A DNA stretch of 62,756 nt from Pseudonocardia sp. Its GTDB lineage: Bacteria; Actinomycetota; Actinomycetes; Mycobacteriales; Pseudonocardiaceae. The notes under the pieces were generated by a model. That model did no database searches. It had not been told where the DNA came from and saw only the letters and a program-made list of their open reading frames with translations. The stretch lies in assembly GCA_029263115.1 (NCBI GenBank), contig JAJCYC010000081.1, positions 1 through 62,756 of the forward strand, read 5' to 3'. Below, one piece after another: positions 8,409 through 17,597 of this stretch (positions are counted from its first letter, which is position 1; each line of letters opens with the position of its first letter). Both the position numbers and the translations under genes were made by a program.

Positions 8409-8734
8409 CACCGAGCCGTGGTGAAACGCATCGGTGCGCACCAGTACCACTCCGGTCAGGTCGCCGAGCCGCGCGGCTCTGGGCACGGCAGGCCGCTGGA
8501 GCTCACCGATCCCGGCGGGCTCACCCAGGAATCGCGCCGCAACACAGCTCACCCAGTCCACCTCGGGGATGAAGTCCCGCGTGCAGCGCGGCCGCCGCAT
8601 GCTCCGGGGAGGTTAGCGGTTGGCGCCAGGTCATCCTCGACAGGCGCGGCGGGCTGAGCGACGTCGAGATCAGGTCGTCCGGGTCATGCTGACCTGCGCG
8701 TCGATGCCGAACTGACACCTTCTACGCTGAGTAG
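8409..8734. other. intergenic region without a convincing gene
   Basis: 326 bp between the CPBP gene and the CopD-CtaG gene. A 72-codon minus-strand frame (8600-8382) runs across it and into the CPBP gene, but no family is recognisable and it lacks a clear ribosome site. The right end holds the TCTAC-N5-GTAGA palindrome that touches the next start codon. Confidence 0.4.
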
Positions 8735-8735
8735 A
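8721..8735. promoter_or_regulatory. TCTAC-N5-GTAGA palindrome at the start of copD-ctaG
   Basis: The perfect inverted repeat TCTAC-GCTGA-GTAGA ends on the A of the ATG at 8735. No Shine-Dalgarno is seen between it and the ATG, so the transcript may be leaderless with the operator over its start. The same TCTAC-N5-GTAGA form occurs at 61,378-61,392 before ctaD. Confidence 0.4.
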
Positions 8736-10693
8736 TGCCCCAGCAGTCGGCTGTGTCCTCTCTGCCCGGAGAACGGCGGCCCGGGGTGTTGCCGGTCGTC
8801 GTCGTGGGCTCGGTGGCGGGTCTGCTCGTGGCGGGGGGGATCGCCGGGGCATCTGGCCTGTCGATCAGCGCGGCGCTCGGGCTCCCCGACCCCGGTGCGC
8901 TCACGACCCTCGGCCTTCCGATCGTGCGTGTCGTGGCCGACATCGCGGCCGCGTTGACGGTCGGCTGCCTGCTGCTGGCGTCGGTTCTGGTGCCGCCGCA
9001 GGTGAACGGGTATCTCGATGTCGCCGGCTACCGGTCTGTTCGCGTCGCGGCGGCCTGCGCCGGGGTATGGGCCGGCGCCGCGCTGCTCATGGTGCCGTTG
9101 ACGGTGTCCGAGGCCGTGGGTCGTCCCCTGCAGGACGTGCTTGCACCGGCGCCATTGCTGGCCGCGGTCCCGCTGCTGTCCACCTCCGGCGCATGGTTGT
9201 TGACGGCCGTCGTGGCACTGCTCGTCGCCTCCGGATGCCGGGCGTCCCTGAGCTGGGGCTGGTCGACGGTCCTGCTGGTGGTGGCCATCGCGGGTCTGCT
9301 GCCGGTGGCGGCCTCGGGACATTCCGCGGTGGGTGGATCTCATGACATCGCCACCGACAGCCTGATGGTGCACGTCGCCGCCGCTGCCCTCTGGGTCGGC
9401 GGGCTCGTCGCCGTGCTCGCCCTCGCCGTCTCGCCGGCATCCGGGCGGCTCGCTACCGCGCTCCCGCGGTTCTCCACCATCGCGTTGTGGTGCTGGGCGC
9501 TGATGGCGTTGTCCGGTGTGGTGAGCCTCGGTGTACGTGTCCCACTCACCGCCGACTCCCTGTTCTCGGCGTACGGGTCGCTCGCGGTGGCGAAGATCGG
9601 CGCACTCCTGGTGCTCGGGATGATCGGCCTGGTACATCGGCGCCGGACGGTGGGGCCGGCGAGTCGGGGAGAGCGCGGGGCGCTACTGCGGCTCGGTGGG
9701 GTGGAGGTCGTCCTGATGCTCGCCACGATCGGACTGGCCGTCGGCTTGGGTCGTACCCCGCCCCCACAGGCCGAGCCGGGCCCACCGTCGCGCACCGAGG
9801 AGACGCTCGGTTACTCGTTGACCGAAGCACCAGGGTTCGGCTTCCTGCTCGATGCCCGCCTGGACCTCGTGTTCGCGTTGCTCGTCACGGCCCTGTTCGG
9901 TGGCTACGTCGCCGGCCTGCGCGGTGCACGCGCCGGCGGAGTCATCTGGCCGTGGACACGTACCTCCGCGTGGGTTTCGGGTTGCGTCGTGATCCTCGTG
10001 GCGACTTCGTCGGGGATCGGGCGCTACGGGGCGGCCATGCTCAGCGTCGGGGTCGTGTCGCAGGTGCTGTTGTCCGTAGTGGCACCGATCCTGCTGGTGG
10101 CCGGCGCGCCACTGGGGCTGGCCCGCGCAGCGCTACCGCGACAGGACCCGCGCGGCGGCCCGAGCCCACGAGGAAGCCTGGAGTGGGTACTGCGCCGCCC
10201 GACCGTCGCGATCCTGCGGCAGCCCGTTCCCGCGGTCGCCGTGTTCGTCGGGGGACAGGCGGCGTTGCACCTGTTCGGGTGGCTGGACCTGCTGCTGCCC
10301 ACCCAGACGGGCCGCTTGGCTGTCGACGCGTTCCTGTTGCTCGCCGGTTGCCTGCTGGCGGCCGCACTGACTGGCGAGGCGCCGCGCGCGGCGCTGCGAT
10401 GGGGGCTCGCCGCGGTGGTCGCCGCCGGATCGATCGGCGTCGGCGCCCCCCTGCTCACGCGCTCCGCGCCGATCGCCGAGGAGTACTTCCGCGGCCTGGC
10501 GCTGCCGTGGGTACCCGACCTGCTTACCGAGCAGCAGACCGCAGGTACAGCCTGGCTCTTCGGGCAGCTCGCGCTGCTTCCGCTGCTGATCATCTGGCTG
10601 CGCGACGGTAGCGGACACCCGGATCGCTCCGCCGTCCCATCCGGATCCGTCCGCAGCACCCGTGCCCCGGCAACGACCGGGGGCGAGCGTTGA
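8735..10693 (+). CDS. CopD/CtaG fusion: copper import and cytochrome oxidase assembly membrane protein
   Basis: 652 residues with about fifteen hydrophobic segments. Residues ~1-340 match the CopD copper-resistance domain (the GHSAVGGSHD and HVAAAALWVGG His-bearing loops). Residues ~370-630 match the caa3_CtaG domain (ARLDLVFALLVTALFGGY, later HLFGW, then EEYFRGLALPWVPDLLTEQQTAG). The fusion is typical of actinobacteria and is thought to move copper across the membrane for the CuA/CuB sites of aa3 oxidase. It overlaps the next gene (lspA) by 4 bp. A CTAC/GTAG palindrome touches its start. The frame is intact throughout. Confidence 0.9.
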   Translation: MPQQSAVSSLPGERRPGVLPVVVVGSVAGLLVAGGIAGASGLSISAALGLPDPGALTTLGLPIVRVVADIAAALTVGCLLLASVLVPPQVNGYLDVAGYRSVRVAAACAGVWAGAALLMVPLTVSEAVGRPLQDVLAPAPLLAAVPLLSTSGAWLLTAVVALLVASGCRASLSWGWSTVLLVVAIAGLLPVAASGHSAVGGSHDIATDSLMVHVAAAALWVGGLVAVLALAVSPASGRLATALPRFSTIALWCWALMALSGVVSLGVRVPLTADSLFSAYGSLAVAKIGALLVLGMIGLVHRRRTVGPASRGERGALLRLGGVEVVLMLATIGLAVGLGRTPPPQAEPGPPSRTEETLGYSLTEAPGFGFLLDARLDLVFALLVTALFGGYVAGLRGARAGGVIWPWTRTSAWVSGCVVILVATSSGIGRYGAAMLSVGVVSQVLLSVVAPILLVAGAPLGLARAALPRQDPRGGPSPRGSLEWVLRRPTVAILRQPVPAVAVFVGGQAALHLFGWLDLLLPTQTGRLAVDAFLLLAGCLLAAALTGEAPRAALRWGLAAVVAAGSIGVGAPLLTRSAPIAEEYFRGLALPWVPDLLTEQQTAGTAWLFGQLALLPLLIIWLRDGSGHPDRSAVPSGSVRSTRAPATTGGER

Positions 10694-11186
10694 CCGGCTC
10701 GCGAACGACCTGGCCGGTGCTGGCGGCCACAGGGTTGATCGTCGTGGTGATCGACCAGCTCAGCAAGATCGCTGCGTTGCGGGCCTCGCCGACCCGATCC
10801 CGGTGCTGCCCGGGGTGGCTCTCAGGTTGTCTTTAAACACCGGTGCGGCGTTCAGCATGGGCACCGGCGTGACGCCCGTCTTCATACTGATCGCGTCATT
10901 CGTGGTGGCCTGGATCGTGTTCCGGGGCCACCGGATCGCAACCCGCAGCTGGTCGGTCGTCGCCGGTCTGATCGGCGGAGGCGCGGCGGGGAACCTCGTC
11001 GACCGGCTCTTCCGCTCGCCCAGCGTGGCGCGCGGCGCCGTCGTCGACTTCATCGACGTGGCGTGGTTCGCCTCGTTCAACGTCGCCGACGTCGCTCTCA
11101 CGTGCGGAGCGGCCGTGGCGGTCCTGCTCGCGTGGCGCGGTGTGCCGCTGCTCCGCACGTCCGGACCGCAGCACGCGAGGCCGTAG
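10690..11186 (+). CDS. lspA: signal peptidase II (prolipoprotein peptidase), frameshifted near the N-terminus
   Basis: LspA cleaves the signal peptide of lipidated prolipoproteins in the membrane. A TTG at 10,690 overlaps the CopD-CtaG stop and gives the first helix (WPVLAATGLIVVVIDQLSKIAAL). The rest is in another frame from about 10,775: LADPIPVLPG, LNTGAAFSMG, then the catalytic Asp motifs GGAAGNLVDRLF and VVDFIDVAWFASFNVADVAL. Both active-site Asp are present. One indel at 10,770-10,785 separates the halves; without it no full-length enzyme is made. Its position after CopD-CtaG suggests a specialised copy for copper-linked lipoproteins, which is inference. Confidence 0.8.
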
Positions 11187-11403
11187 GGGTCGAGCCGGTC
11201 GGCGTCGCTCATGGTACGACCACGTCCCAGCTCACCACAGGTCTCAAGCATTGCTGCGCCGCGAGCTGTCGGCGCGCCGGCCGAGGCCGAGGCTGCGCGC
11301 GACCGGTCCCGCTGCGTTCGATTCCGACTCGACCTCGACGACTCCGTTCCCCGTGTCCGAGTGCCGGGCCCAGTGGGGTGTGACGGGCGCTCGACGCCCT
11401 GGC

Positions 11404-12114
11404 TCAGGCTCTCCGGTGCCAGTGGGTGCGGCGGTGGAGGTCCTCGACGATCGCGGGACCCGAACCCGCGCCCAGTGGGGTCAGGTACTGGCGCGACCAC
11501 GGGCCGATCCGCACGTACCGCATCGATGCGACGGGCGCGAACCCCACCTTGAGCACCGCCCGCGTGGACGGGACGTTGGTGTCGAGGACGTTAGTGACGA
11601 CAGACCGCACACCCTCCCGCTCGAGATCGTCGAACAGCGTCATCCAGACGCCGCCCGCGAGGCCGCGACCGCGGAAGTCCGGTGCGGTGATCGAGTCCTC
11701 GAGCGTGCGGACGGCGGGTGGAAGGTTCAGCCACTCGCCCGGCATGGAGTTGATCGGGGATCGTCCGGCGTAGAGCCAGCAGCAGAACGCCGGCTTCCCG
11801 TCCATGAGCAGCACCCATGGCGCGCCACCCGCTGATCGGCGACGGCGCGCCACATCGGCGCTCTGCGACCCGATGGCATTGAGGAGGTCGAACGCGTCGT
11901 CGTCGGTGGCGAGCACGAGATCTCCGTGCACGGCCGGGACCCGTGGACGCTCCTTGTCCAGGAGCACCTCGAACCACGTCGAGACCTCGTCCTGGTAGGC
12001 GGCATCTTTCACCATCCGGCAGGCGGCCCGCGCCGCGCCGGCGATCCCGTGCTTGTCGACCGCTGCGGCGAGACGGCCACCGCGTCCCGCGAGCCGAAGA
12101 CCGAGCCCGCGCAT
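11404..12114 (-). CDS. GNAT-family N-acetyltransferase
   Basis: 236 residues from an ATG at 12,114 (MRGLGLRLAGRGGR); the frame extends to 12,285 but the added 57 residues are Arg/Pro-rich read-through. The acetyl-CoA loop is APDFRGRGLAGGVWMTLF (~145-162), followed by TNVLDTNVPSTRAVLKVGF, the usual final strand-helix of the fold. The N-terminal ~90 residues are helical and unassigned. The gene converges on lspA, with a 217-bp gap that shows no gene. Substrate unknown. Confidence 0.8.
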   Translation of the reverse strand: MRGLGLRLAGRGGRLAAAVDKHGIAGAARAACRMVKDAAYQDEVSTWFEVLLDKERPRVPAVHGDLVLATDDDAFDLLNAIGSQSADVARRRRSAGGAPWVLLMDGKPAFCCWLYAGRSPINSMPGEWLNLPPAVRTLEDSITAPDFRGRGLAGGVWMTLFDDLEREGVRSVVTNVLDTNVPSTRAVLKVGFAPVASMRYVRIGPWSRQYLTPLGAGSGPAIVEDLHRRTHWHRRA

Positions 12115-12321
12115 CAACGCAGGCTCCGGCCGCAGGCGATGGCGGGGACCCGCCGGACGGGCCCGGCGGGCGGGTCGGCCACCGCGGTGGACGGACTGCG
12201 GTGAGACCGCGATCGTGGCAGGGGAACCGACGCTGAACGAGGCGCGGGGGCGGGCGTGGTGCTGGGCACGGCGAACTCCACTCACATCAAGGGCGCACTG
12301 CGCCGCCGGATGGGAGCGCAG

Positions 12322-12891
12322 TCAGGCGGGGGCGAGAGTGAGGGGCGGCGCCCGCAGCCGTATCCGCTGCCCGGTGCCGCGCCGCACGCGGCGTCGATGG
12401 CTCAGGTCAGGATTCGGAAGGGAGCTCGGCGTTGTTCTCTCGTCTCGTCGCGAGAAGGGCCTGACGAGCGTGCACGGCTGCCAGCGGCAGCATTGACGCA
12501 GCAGTGGCTCGGCACTGATGACGGCCATGATGATCACCGCTGCCACGAGCAGCTGCGTCAGGGTGGTGGGCGCGTCCGCCAGTGCATGTGGGGCGAGCGC
12601 GGTGCCGGATCCGTGAGGCACGGTGGGGATCAGCGTCAGGGTGGCGTGGAGTACCGGCTGGCTGAGCAGAGCAACGGTCGCTGCCGCGTTCATGCTGCGT
12701 CCCCGTTCGGGCGCGCGCAGCCTCAGGACACCGAGCACGAGGGCCAGCGGGCCCAGCGCCACCGTGTGCGCCGCATCACCGCCTGCGATGACATCGACCC
12801 CGACCGCGACCACGCCGGCGAGCACGGCCGCACCGGCGGTCGACGCTGGGTCGGACCACGCTGGTCGCACGGCGAACGCTCCTTCTTCCAC
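12322..12891 (-). CDS. four-helix membrane protein, QPVLHA family (paralogue 1)
   Basis: 189 residues with four hydrophobic segments: VAVGVDVIAG, a helix after AAHTVALG, SQPVLHATL, and ISAEPLLRQ at the end of the fourth. The conserved points of the family are all present: Asp in helix 1, AH before helix 2, QPVLHA in helix 3 and AE-P in helix 4. The C-terminal 60 residues are basic and unlike the other copies. Three further copies lie at 26,932, 32,536 and 33,266. I do not recognise the family. The membrane His and Asp suggest metal or haem binding, by inference only. Confidence 0.6.
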   Translation of the reverse strand: MEEGAFAVRPAWSDPASTAGAAVLAGVVAVGVDVIAGGDAAHTVALGPLALVLGVLRLRAPERGRSMNAAATVALLSQPVLHATLTLIPTVPHGSGTALAPHALADAPTTLTQLLVAAVIIMAVISAEPLLRQCCRWQPCTLVRPFSRRDERTTPSSLPNPDLSHRRRVRRGTGQRIRLRAPPLTLAPA

Positions 12892-13115
12892 TGACGGTGA
12901 CGGCGACAGTACTCATCCGGGCAACGTGGTCGCACACCGAGCGTCACCGGTCGGGTACTCGGGCAGTCTGTTCGGATCGTCGCCGATCGAGAGCGGGGAG
13001 CCCATGAGCCTGACGCAGCGCGGCGTTGACACGCGTGCCCGCATGCGCGGAATCTTGGGAATGCGATGGCCGTCGCTTTGCCGAACGCTAACCCGTACGG
13101 GCGCATGCTTCTCCC

Positions 13116-14125
13116 GTGTTGCTGATCACCGGCCCGTCGGAGAGTTCGTCGCGCGTCCGGGGCACCGCGATCGGTTTGCCGGGCGCGGAAGCGCGCAGCG
13201 TGGCCGCGTTGGCCGTGCTGCTCGCTTCTGATCAGAACGGTTCTCCAGCGTGGGCGGCGCGTTCGCGCGTGGTCGGGTCCGGCGGCATCGCCGGCTCTGG
13301 ATCGACGCCGCCCGCGCCCGCGATCTCCCGTCCCGCCTGGTCGGGGAGGCTGGCCTGCAGATCACCCTGAACCACGGGGAGGCTGGTGAGCGGCTCGTCC
13401 TCGACGTGAGCGACTCCGGGTACACGCTGGACGAGGCCACCGCGGTCGGTGACTCGGATACCGAGACGTTGATCTACGACTTGATCGCCGAGGCGGGTGT
13501 CCCGGTCGTGCCCTACCGCCCGTTCACCATAGCCACGCTGTCGGCTGCCGCGAGGTTCCTCGACGGCGCCCCCGGCTCCTGCGTGGTCAAGCCGCTCGAG
13601 GAGTCCGTTCTCCGCATCGGGGCGACGTCCGATGTTCGCGACGCCCGCGCCCTCCGGATCACAGCCGCAACTGCGGCAGCGGCAGTTGTCGCCGGGGAGG
13701 TTCGTGATGGCCGCGGTCGGTCCCGATCCCGACTCGGTCGATTGGTCGCGGGTCTGCGTGATCTGAGCGGCGTTCCGCTGGTGATCCGGCACAAGGTGCC
13801 GGGCGAGGTGTACCGGCTGCTCTACCTGGACGGCGAGCTCATCGATGCCGTGCAGAGGACTGGTGGGATGGCGGCCTCGGGCGAGGTCTGTCGTCCGGCT
13901 CGGCACCTGGTGGGCCCGAGCATCGTCGAGCTCGGCGCCCGTGCCGCCGCCGTTGTCGGCGACCGCTTGATCGGCGTCGACGTCGTCACCGGTCAGGGAC
14001 CCGACCATCCGAGCGGTTGCGTGCTGGAGATCGACAGGATTCCGAGGTTGGGGTTGCACGACCACGGCATGCCCGGCGCAGTGGATGCAGCGCGGTTGGT
14101 GTTGGAGAAGCTCGCGCAGGGGTGA
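13116..14125 (+). CDS. ATP-grasp family protein, probable frameshift in the N-terminal third
   Basis: The main frame (GTG 13,250 to 14,125, 291 residues) carries ATP-grasp features: YDLIAEAGVPVVPYRPF before the first strand, CVVKPLEESVLRIG as the ATP-binding Lys strand, then FRLLYLDGE-like YRLLYLDGELIDAVQR and a final LEIDRIPRLG. An upstream frame from GTG 13,116 starts VLLITGPSESSSRVRG, the usual opening strand of this family, and an indel before about 13,250 would join them. These enzymes ligate a carboxylate to an amine using ATP. The substrate cannot be named. It converges on the deacetylase gene with a 2-bp gap. Confidence 0.65.
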
Positions 14126-14127
14126 CC

Positions 14128-15044
14128 TCAGGCATGCCGGGCCGGCGAGCAGAGCACGCCCGGCAGGGCCGACATCGCGGCCACCACCTCGGGAGTGTGG
14201 TCGCCGAACACCCCGGCCCGGACGATGTTCATAGGGTCCTCATGACTCCGCGCGTTGACCCCGCCGTAGAAGCTGAACGCGCGCCGGACGCCCAGCTCGG
14301 TGAGCTCCGCCCGGCTGGTCTCATCGAAGCTGGTGCGGGCGCCCACCGGGTAGCTGAACAGGTCCACCGGCCCGGCGAGCTCCTCGCGCATCCGCCGTAC
14401 CGACCCGGCGATCTCCTGGTGCTGGCGCGCGGCGCTGAGGGTGGCGAGGACCGGGTGGGTGACGCTGTGCGCACCGACCTCCATCCCCAGCCGCTCCAGG
14501 CCGCGCACCGCGTCCCAGTCCATCCACTGGTCGGCGGCCCGTTCCGCGGCAAGGCGGGGCCGGCCGGTCCACCCGGCCAGATCGTCGAGGAACTCCTCTC
14601 CCGCATCGGCCGCGAGCATCTTGTAGGCGGTGTTGACCCGCCTACGGAACCGGGTGGGGTCGACGGCCGCGGGCAGGCCCGCCGGCAGCCATCGGGACGG
14701 CGGCAGGTCGAGGCAGTCGCCGCCGGTGAGCCAGGCGATCTCGTCCCACCAGGCGTGACGGGGGTGGTCGACGAAGCCGGTGGTGATGAAGAAGGACCCG
14801 CGGAGCCCGCGCGTGGCCAGGATCTCCGCGGCCTGCGCCTGATCGCGGTAGCCGTCGTCCAGGGTGATGGCGACGCGGCGGGCGGGCCCGCCGGTCTGCC
14901 AGTCGTCGCTGCCGGCCGCCACGATCTCGAAGCGGTCGGCGAGCAGGTCGACGTGCCGGTGCGGTGCAGCTGAACAGGTCGGGATCATCCGCCGGCTCGG
15001 GGCGGCCGATGCGGTGGTAGTTCAGAACCAGCAGTCCCCGCCAG
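14128..15044 (-). pseudogene. polysaccharide deacetylase, main part, split by an insertion sequence
   Basis: NodB-type deacetylase removing N- or O-acetyl groups from cell-surface polysaccharide. Seen here: LVLNYHRIG near the broken 5' end, AITLDDGYRDQ with the metal-binding Asp pair, HSVTHPVLATLS with the two His, and FSYPVGARTSFD. Two defects exist. An insertion sequence separates these bases from the first 22 codons, now at 21,080-21,147. An indel near 14,955-14,975 shifts the frame between PDLFSCT and HRHVDLLADRFEIV. The original order was apparently MFS gene, then this gene. It should be non-functional unless both changes are reversed. Confidence 0.75.
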
Positions 15045-15049
15045 CTCAG
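15045..15049. repeat. target-site duplication CTCAG, left copy
   Basis: CTCAG directly abuts the left inverted terminal repeat. The same five bases follow the right repeat at 21,080-21,084. Removing the element and one copy joins the two parts of the deacetylase gene in frame (…CGC CTG AGC TGG…), which supports a true 5-bp duplication. Confidence 0.8.
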
Positions 15050-15064
15050 CTTGATCTTTAACCT
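15050..15064 (+). repeat. left terminal inverted repeat of the insertion sequence
   Basis: CTTGATCTTTAACCT, perfectly matched in inverse orientation at 21,065-21,079. Its A/T content stands out against very GC-rich surroundings. In the right copy the stop codon of the transposase (21,069-21,071) lies inside the repeat. Confidence 0.85.
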
Positions 15065-15187
15065 GCCGACGCCGTGATCGAAGCGTTCGTGCTGGTGCTG
15101 CGGCGTGTCGCTGGGACAGGGCGCGGCCACCGCTTGATCCTCTTCGGGTTCCTCTCACAGAGCTCGAAGACGAAAGCGGTGGCCGCG

Positions 15188-16273
15188 ATGACGAGTGTGA
15201 CTCATGCCGGGGCTGCCGGGCCGGTCGACATCCCGGTCCGGCGGGGTGATCTCGCCCGGTTCCGGGAGGAGTTCTACGGGTCGTTGACCGCGCGGGCGGA
15301 CGCGTTGTTCGAGCTGACCGAGGCGATCCTGTGCGCCGATGGGCCGGTTCGCTCGTTGGTCGAGCTGACCTTGGTGGCCGAGCACCGCCGCGGGCACGGC
15401 GCGATGTATGACGCGCTCGCCCACGGCCGGGTCGAGCCCGAACGGCTCCGGCGGTCGCTGGCCGCGCTGGCGTTGCCCCGGGCGGTGGACGGGCGGATCG
15501 TGCTCGCCATCGACGTGTCGCCGTGGTTGCGGTCCGACGCTCCGACCAGCGCCGAGAGGTTGTTCTGCCACGTCCACGGCCGCGGCCGCAACAACGCGCA
15601 GATGATCCCGGGCTGGCCGTACTCGTTCGTCGCTGCCCTGGAAGCCGGGCGCACGTCGTGGACCGCGCTGCTCGACGCGGTCCGGATCGGCCCCGCCGAC
15701 GACGCCACCACCATCACCGCCGCCCAGCTGCGCGCGCTCGTCGAGCGCCTCATCGCCGCAGGCCAGTGGCAGACCGGGGACCTGCCGATCCTGATCGTCG
15801 CCGACTCCGGCTACGACATCACCCGCCTGGCGTTCGTGCTGGCCGACCTGCCCGTCGAGCTGCTGGGCCGCATCCGCTCCGACCGCGTTCTGCGCGGCCC
15901 GCGCACCCTGCGGGCGGCCGCGGCGACCGGACGCCCGCGCCGGCACGGCCCGGAGTTCACCCTGTCGGCACCCGACACGTGGTGGGCCCCCATCCACACC
16001 ACCACCACCGACACCCACCGCTACGGTCGCGCGAGCGCCACGGCCTGGGACGGGCTCTACCCACGCCTGGGCCACCGCGGGGCGTGGGTCGACCATCCCG
16101 GCGAGCTGCCCATCGTCGCCGGCACCCTGATCCGGCTGCAGGTCGAGCGCCTCCCGGGCGATCACGCCCCGAAACCGGTCTGGCTGTGGTCCTCGGTCAC
16201 CGGGGCGACCGTCGGCGACGTGGACCGGTGGTGGCAGTCGTTCCTGCGACGGTTCGATCTCGAACACACCTTC
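15188..16273 (+). pseudogene. DDE-type transposase, 5' part (362 codons; NF041680-like)
   Basis: Starts ATG 15,188 (MTSVTHAG); the frame opens earlier but this start matches the family. Family-like segments are FREEFYGSLTARADALFELTEA, LAIDVSPWLR, CHVHGRGRNNAQMIPGWPYS and ILIVADSGYD, with acidic residues suited to a DDE catalytic centre. The frame reads to RRFDLEHTF, then enters the inserted element and stops at 16,324. The sequence RLFKQTLGW at 20,715 continues it exactly in frame, giving 480 residues when joined. Inactive while interrupted. Confidence 0.8.
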
Positions 16274-16406
16274 CTTCTCCGGGGGTCGCGTCCCCTGTTG
16301 CGTGACGTCGCTCGATCCGGGTGATCTTGCCGGTGGGGCGGTGGTTCTCCGTGGGTGTCGCGCTCGTGGCTGGTAGTCGTAGCCGACTATCGACCTGAGA
16401 GCGAGA

Positions 16407-17597
16407 ATGAAGATGCGGGCGTTCCCGGTGAGGTTGCCGTCCGGGCAGCGGTACTGGACGGTGCTGGACGAGGGTCTGCAGGTCGTGTCGGTCGCTGATG
16501 GGTTCCTGCGGCATCAGCGGTTCGGCCGCGACGGCGCGGAGTCCACGACGAAGGCCTACGCGCACGCGATCGCGTTGTTCCTGCGCTGGTGCGCGCGGAC
16601 CGGCCGCGGCTGGCAGGCCGGGGTTGAGCAGTTCGGCCTGTTCATGGTGTGGCTGGCCCATGCCGGGCCGGCGGCCTCGGGTGCCGAGGCCGCCGAGGCC
16701 GGGTCGGCGGTGGTGCTGGCCGGGCCGGGCGCGGCGCCGGCGCGCTGTCCGGCGCGGATCAACGGGGTGCTGACCGCGGTGCGGGGCATGGTGGTGCACG
16801 CGGTCGCCGCCGGGCAGGCGCCGGCGGGTCTGGTCGGGGTGCTCTACGAGGTCGCCGACGATCGGGATCTTCCCGACGTGGCGCGGGGCGAGGACGGTCG
16901 GATGGCGTGGCGGATGCGGGCCCGGCACCGGCTGCGGGAACCCGAGACGCCGGTGGACCGGGCCAGCGACGCCGAGATCGTGGCGTTGCTGCGCGGGTGC
17001 CGTTCGGCGCGGGACCGGTTGGTCGTGTTGGTGATGGCGCGGGCCGGGTTGCGTCGCGGCGAGTTGTGCGGGCTGCGCCGCGGTGATGTTCACCTGCTGG
17101 CTGACTCGCGCGCGCTGGGGTGCGAGGTCACCCGCGCGCATCTGCACGTGGTGCGCCGCGATGACAACCCGAACGGGGCGTGGGCGAAGTCGCGCCGCCA
17201 GCGGGTGGTGCCGCTGGACTTCCTGACCGTGCAGGCGTTCGACACCTACGAGTTCGAGCGGATGCGGGTCTCGGCGGCCGCGGGCAGCGACTTCGTGTTC
17301 GTGAACCTGTTCCGCGCCCCGATCGGCGCGCCGATGCGCCCGGACGCGGTCGGGGAGCTGCTCGCGGCGGCCTCGCGGCGGGCCGGGCTGGACCCCGCGA
17401 TCCGTGCGCACCAGCTGCGGCACGCCTTCGCCTCCAACGTCGCCGATGCCGGCGGCGGTATCGATGTGGTCGCTGACCTGCTCGGGCACGCCTGCGTGTC
17501 CTCCTCGCAGGTGTATTCCCATCCCGACCCGTCCCGGCTACGCGCCGCGGTGGACGCGGTGCCCAGCCCGCGGGAGCAGGCCGGGGTGACCCGGTGA
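16407..17597 (+). CDS. tnpA: tyrosine recombinase, TnpA-like
   Basis: 396 residues. An N-terminal SAM-like DNA-binding domain (~40-110) precedes the catalytic domain (~180-385). The catalytic residues are visible: Arg in ARAGLRRGELCGLRRGD, HQLRH, the His of LLGHA and the nucleophile in QVYSHPDPSRL. It cuts and rejoins DNA at the element ends together with TnpB. The ATG at 16,407 is preceded by GAGAGCGAG. An imperfect inverted repeat (GTAGTCG…CGACTATC, ~16,375) lies just upstream and may be a recombinase or repressor site. Its stop overlaps the tnpB start by 4 bp. Confidence 0.9.
   Translation: MKMRAFPVRLPSGQRYWTVLDEGLQVVSVADGFLRHQRFGRDGAESTTKAYAHAIALFLRWCARTGRGWQAGVEQFGLFMVWLAHAGPAASGAEAAEAGSAVVLAGPGAAPARCPARINGVLTAVRGMVVHAVAAGQAPAGLVGVLYEVADDRDLPDVARGEDGRMAWRMRARHRLREPETPVDRASDAEIVALLRGCRSARDRLVVLVMARAGLRRGELCGLRRGDVHLLADSRALGCEVTRAHLHVVRRDDNPNGAWAKSRRQRVVPLDFLTVQAFDTYEFERMRVSAAAGSDFVFVNLFRAPIGAPMRPDAVGELLAAASRRAGLDPAIRAHQLRHAFASNVADAGGGIDVVADLLGHACVSSSQVYSHPDPSRLRAAVDAVPSPREQAGVTR

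Noticed and set aside
8382-8600. 72-codon minus-strand frame in the 8.4-8.7 kb gap
   Set aside because: It overlaps the CPBP gene, lacks a clear ribosome site and resembles no family I know. Left as intergenic.
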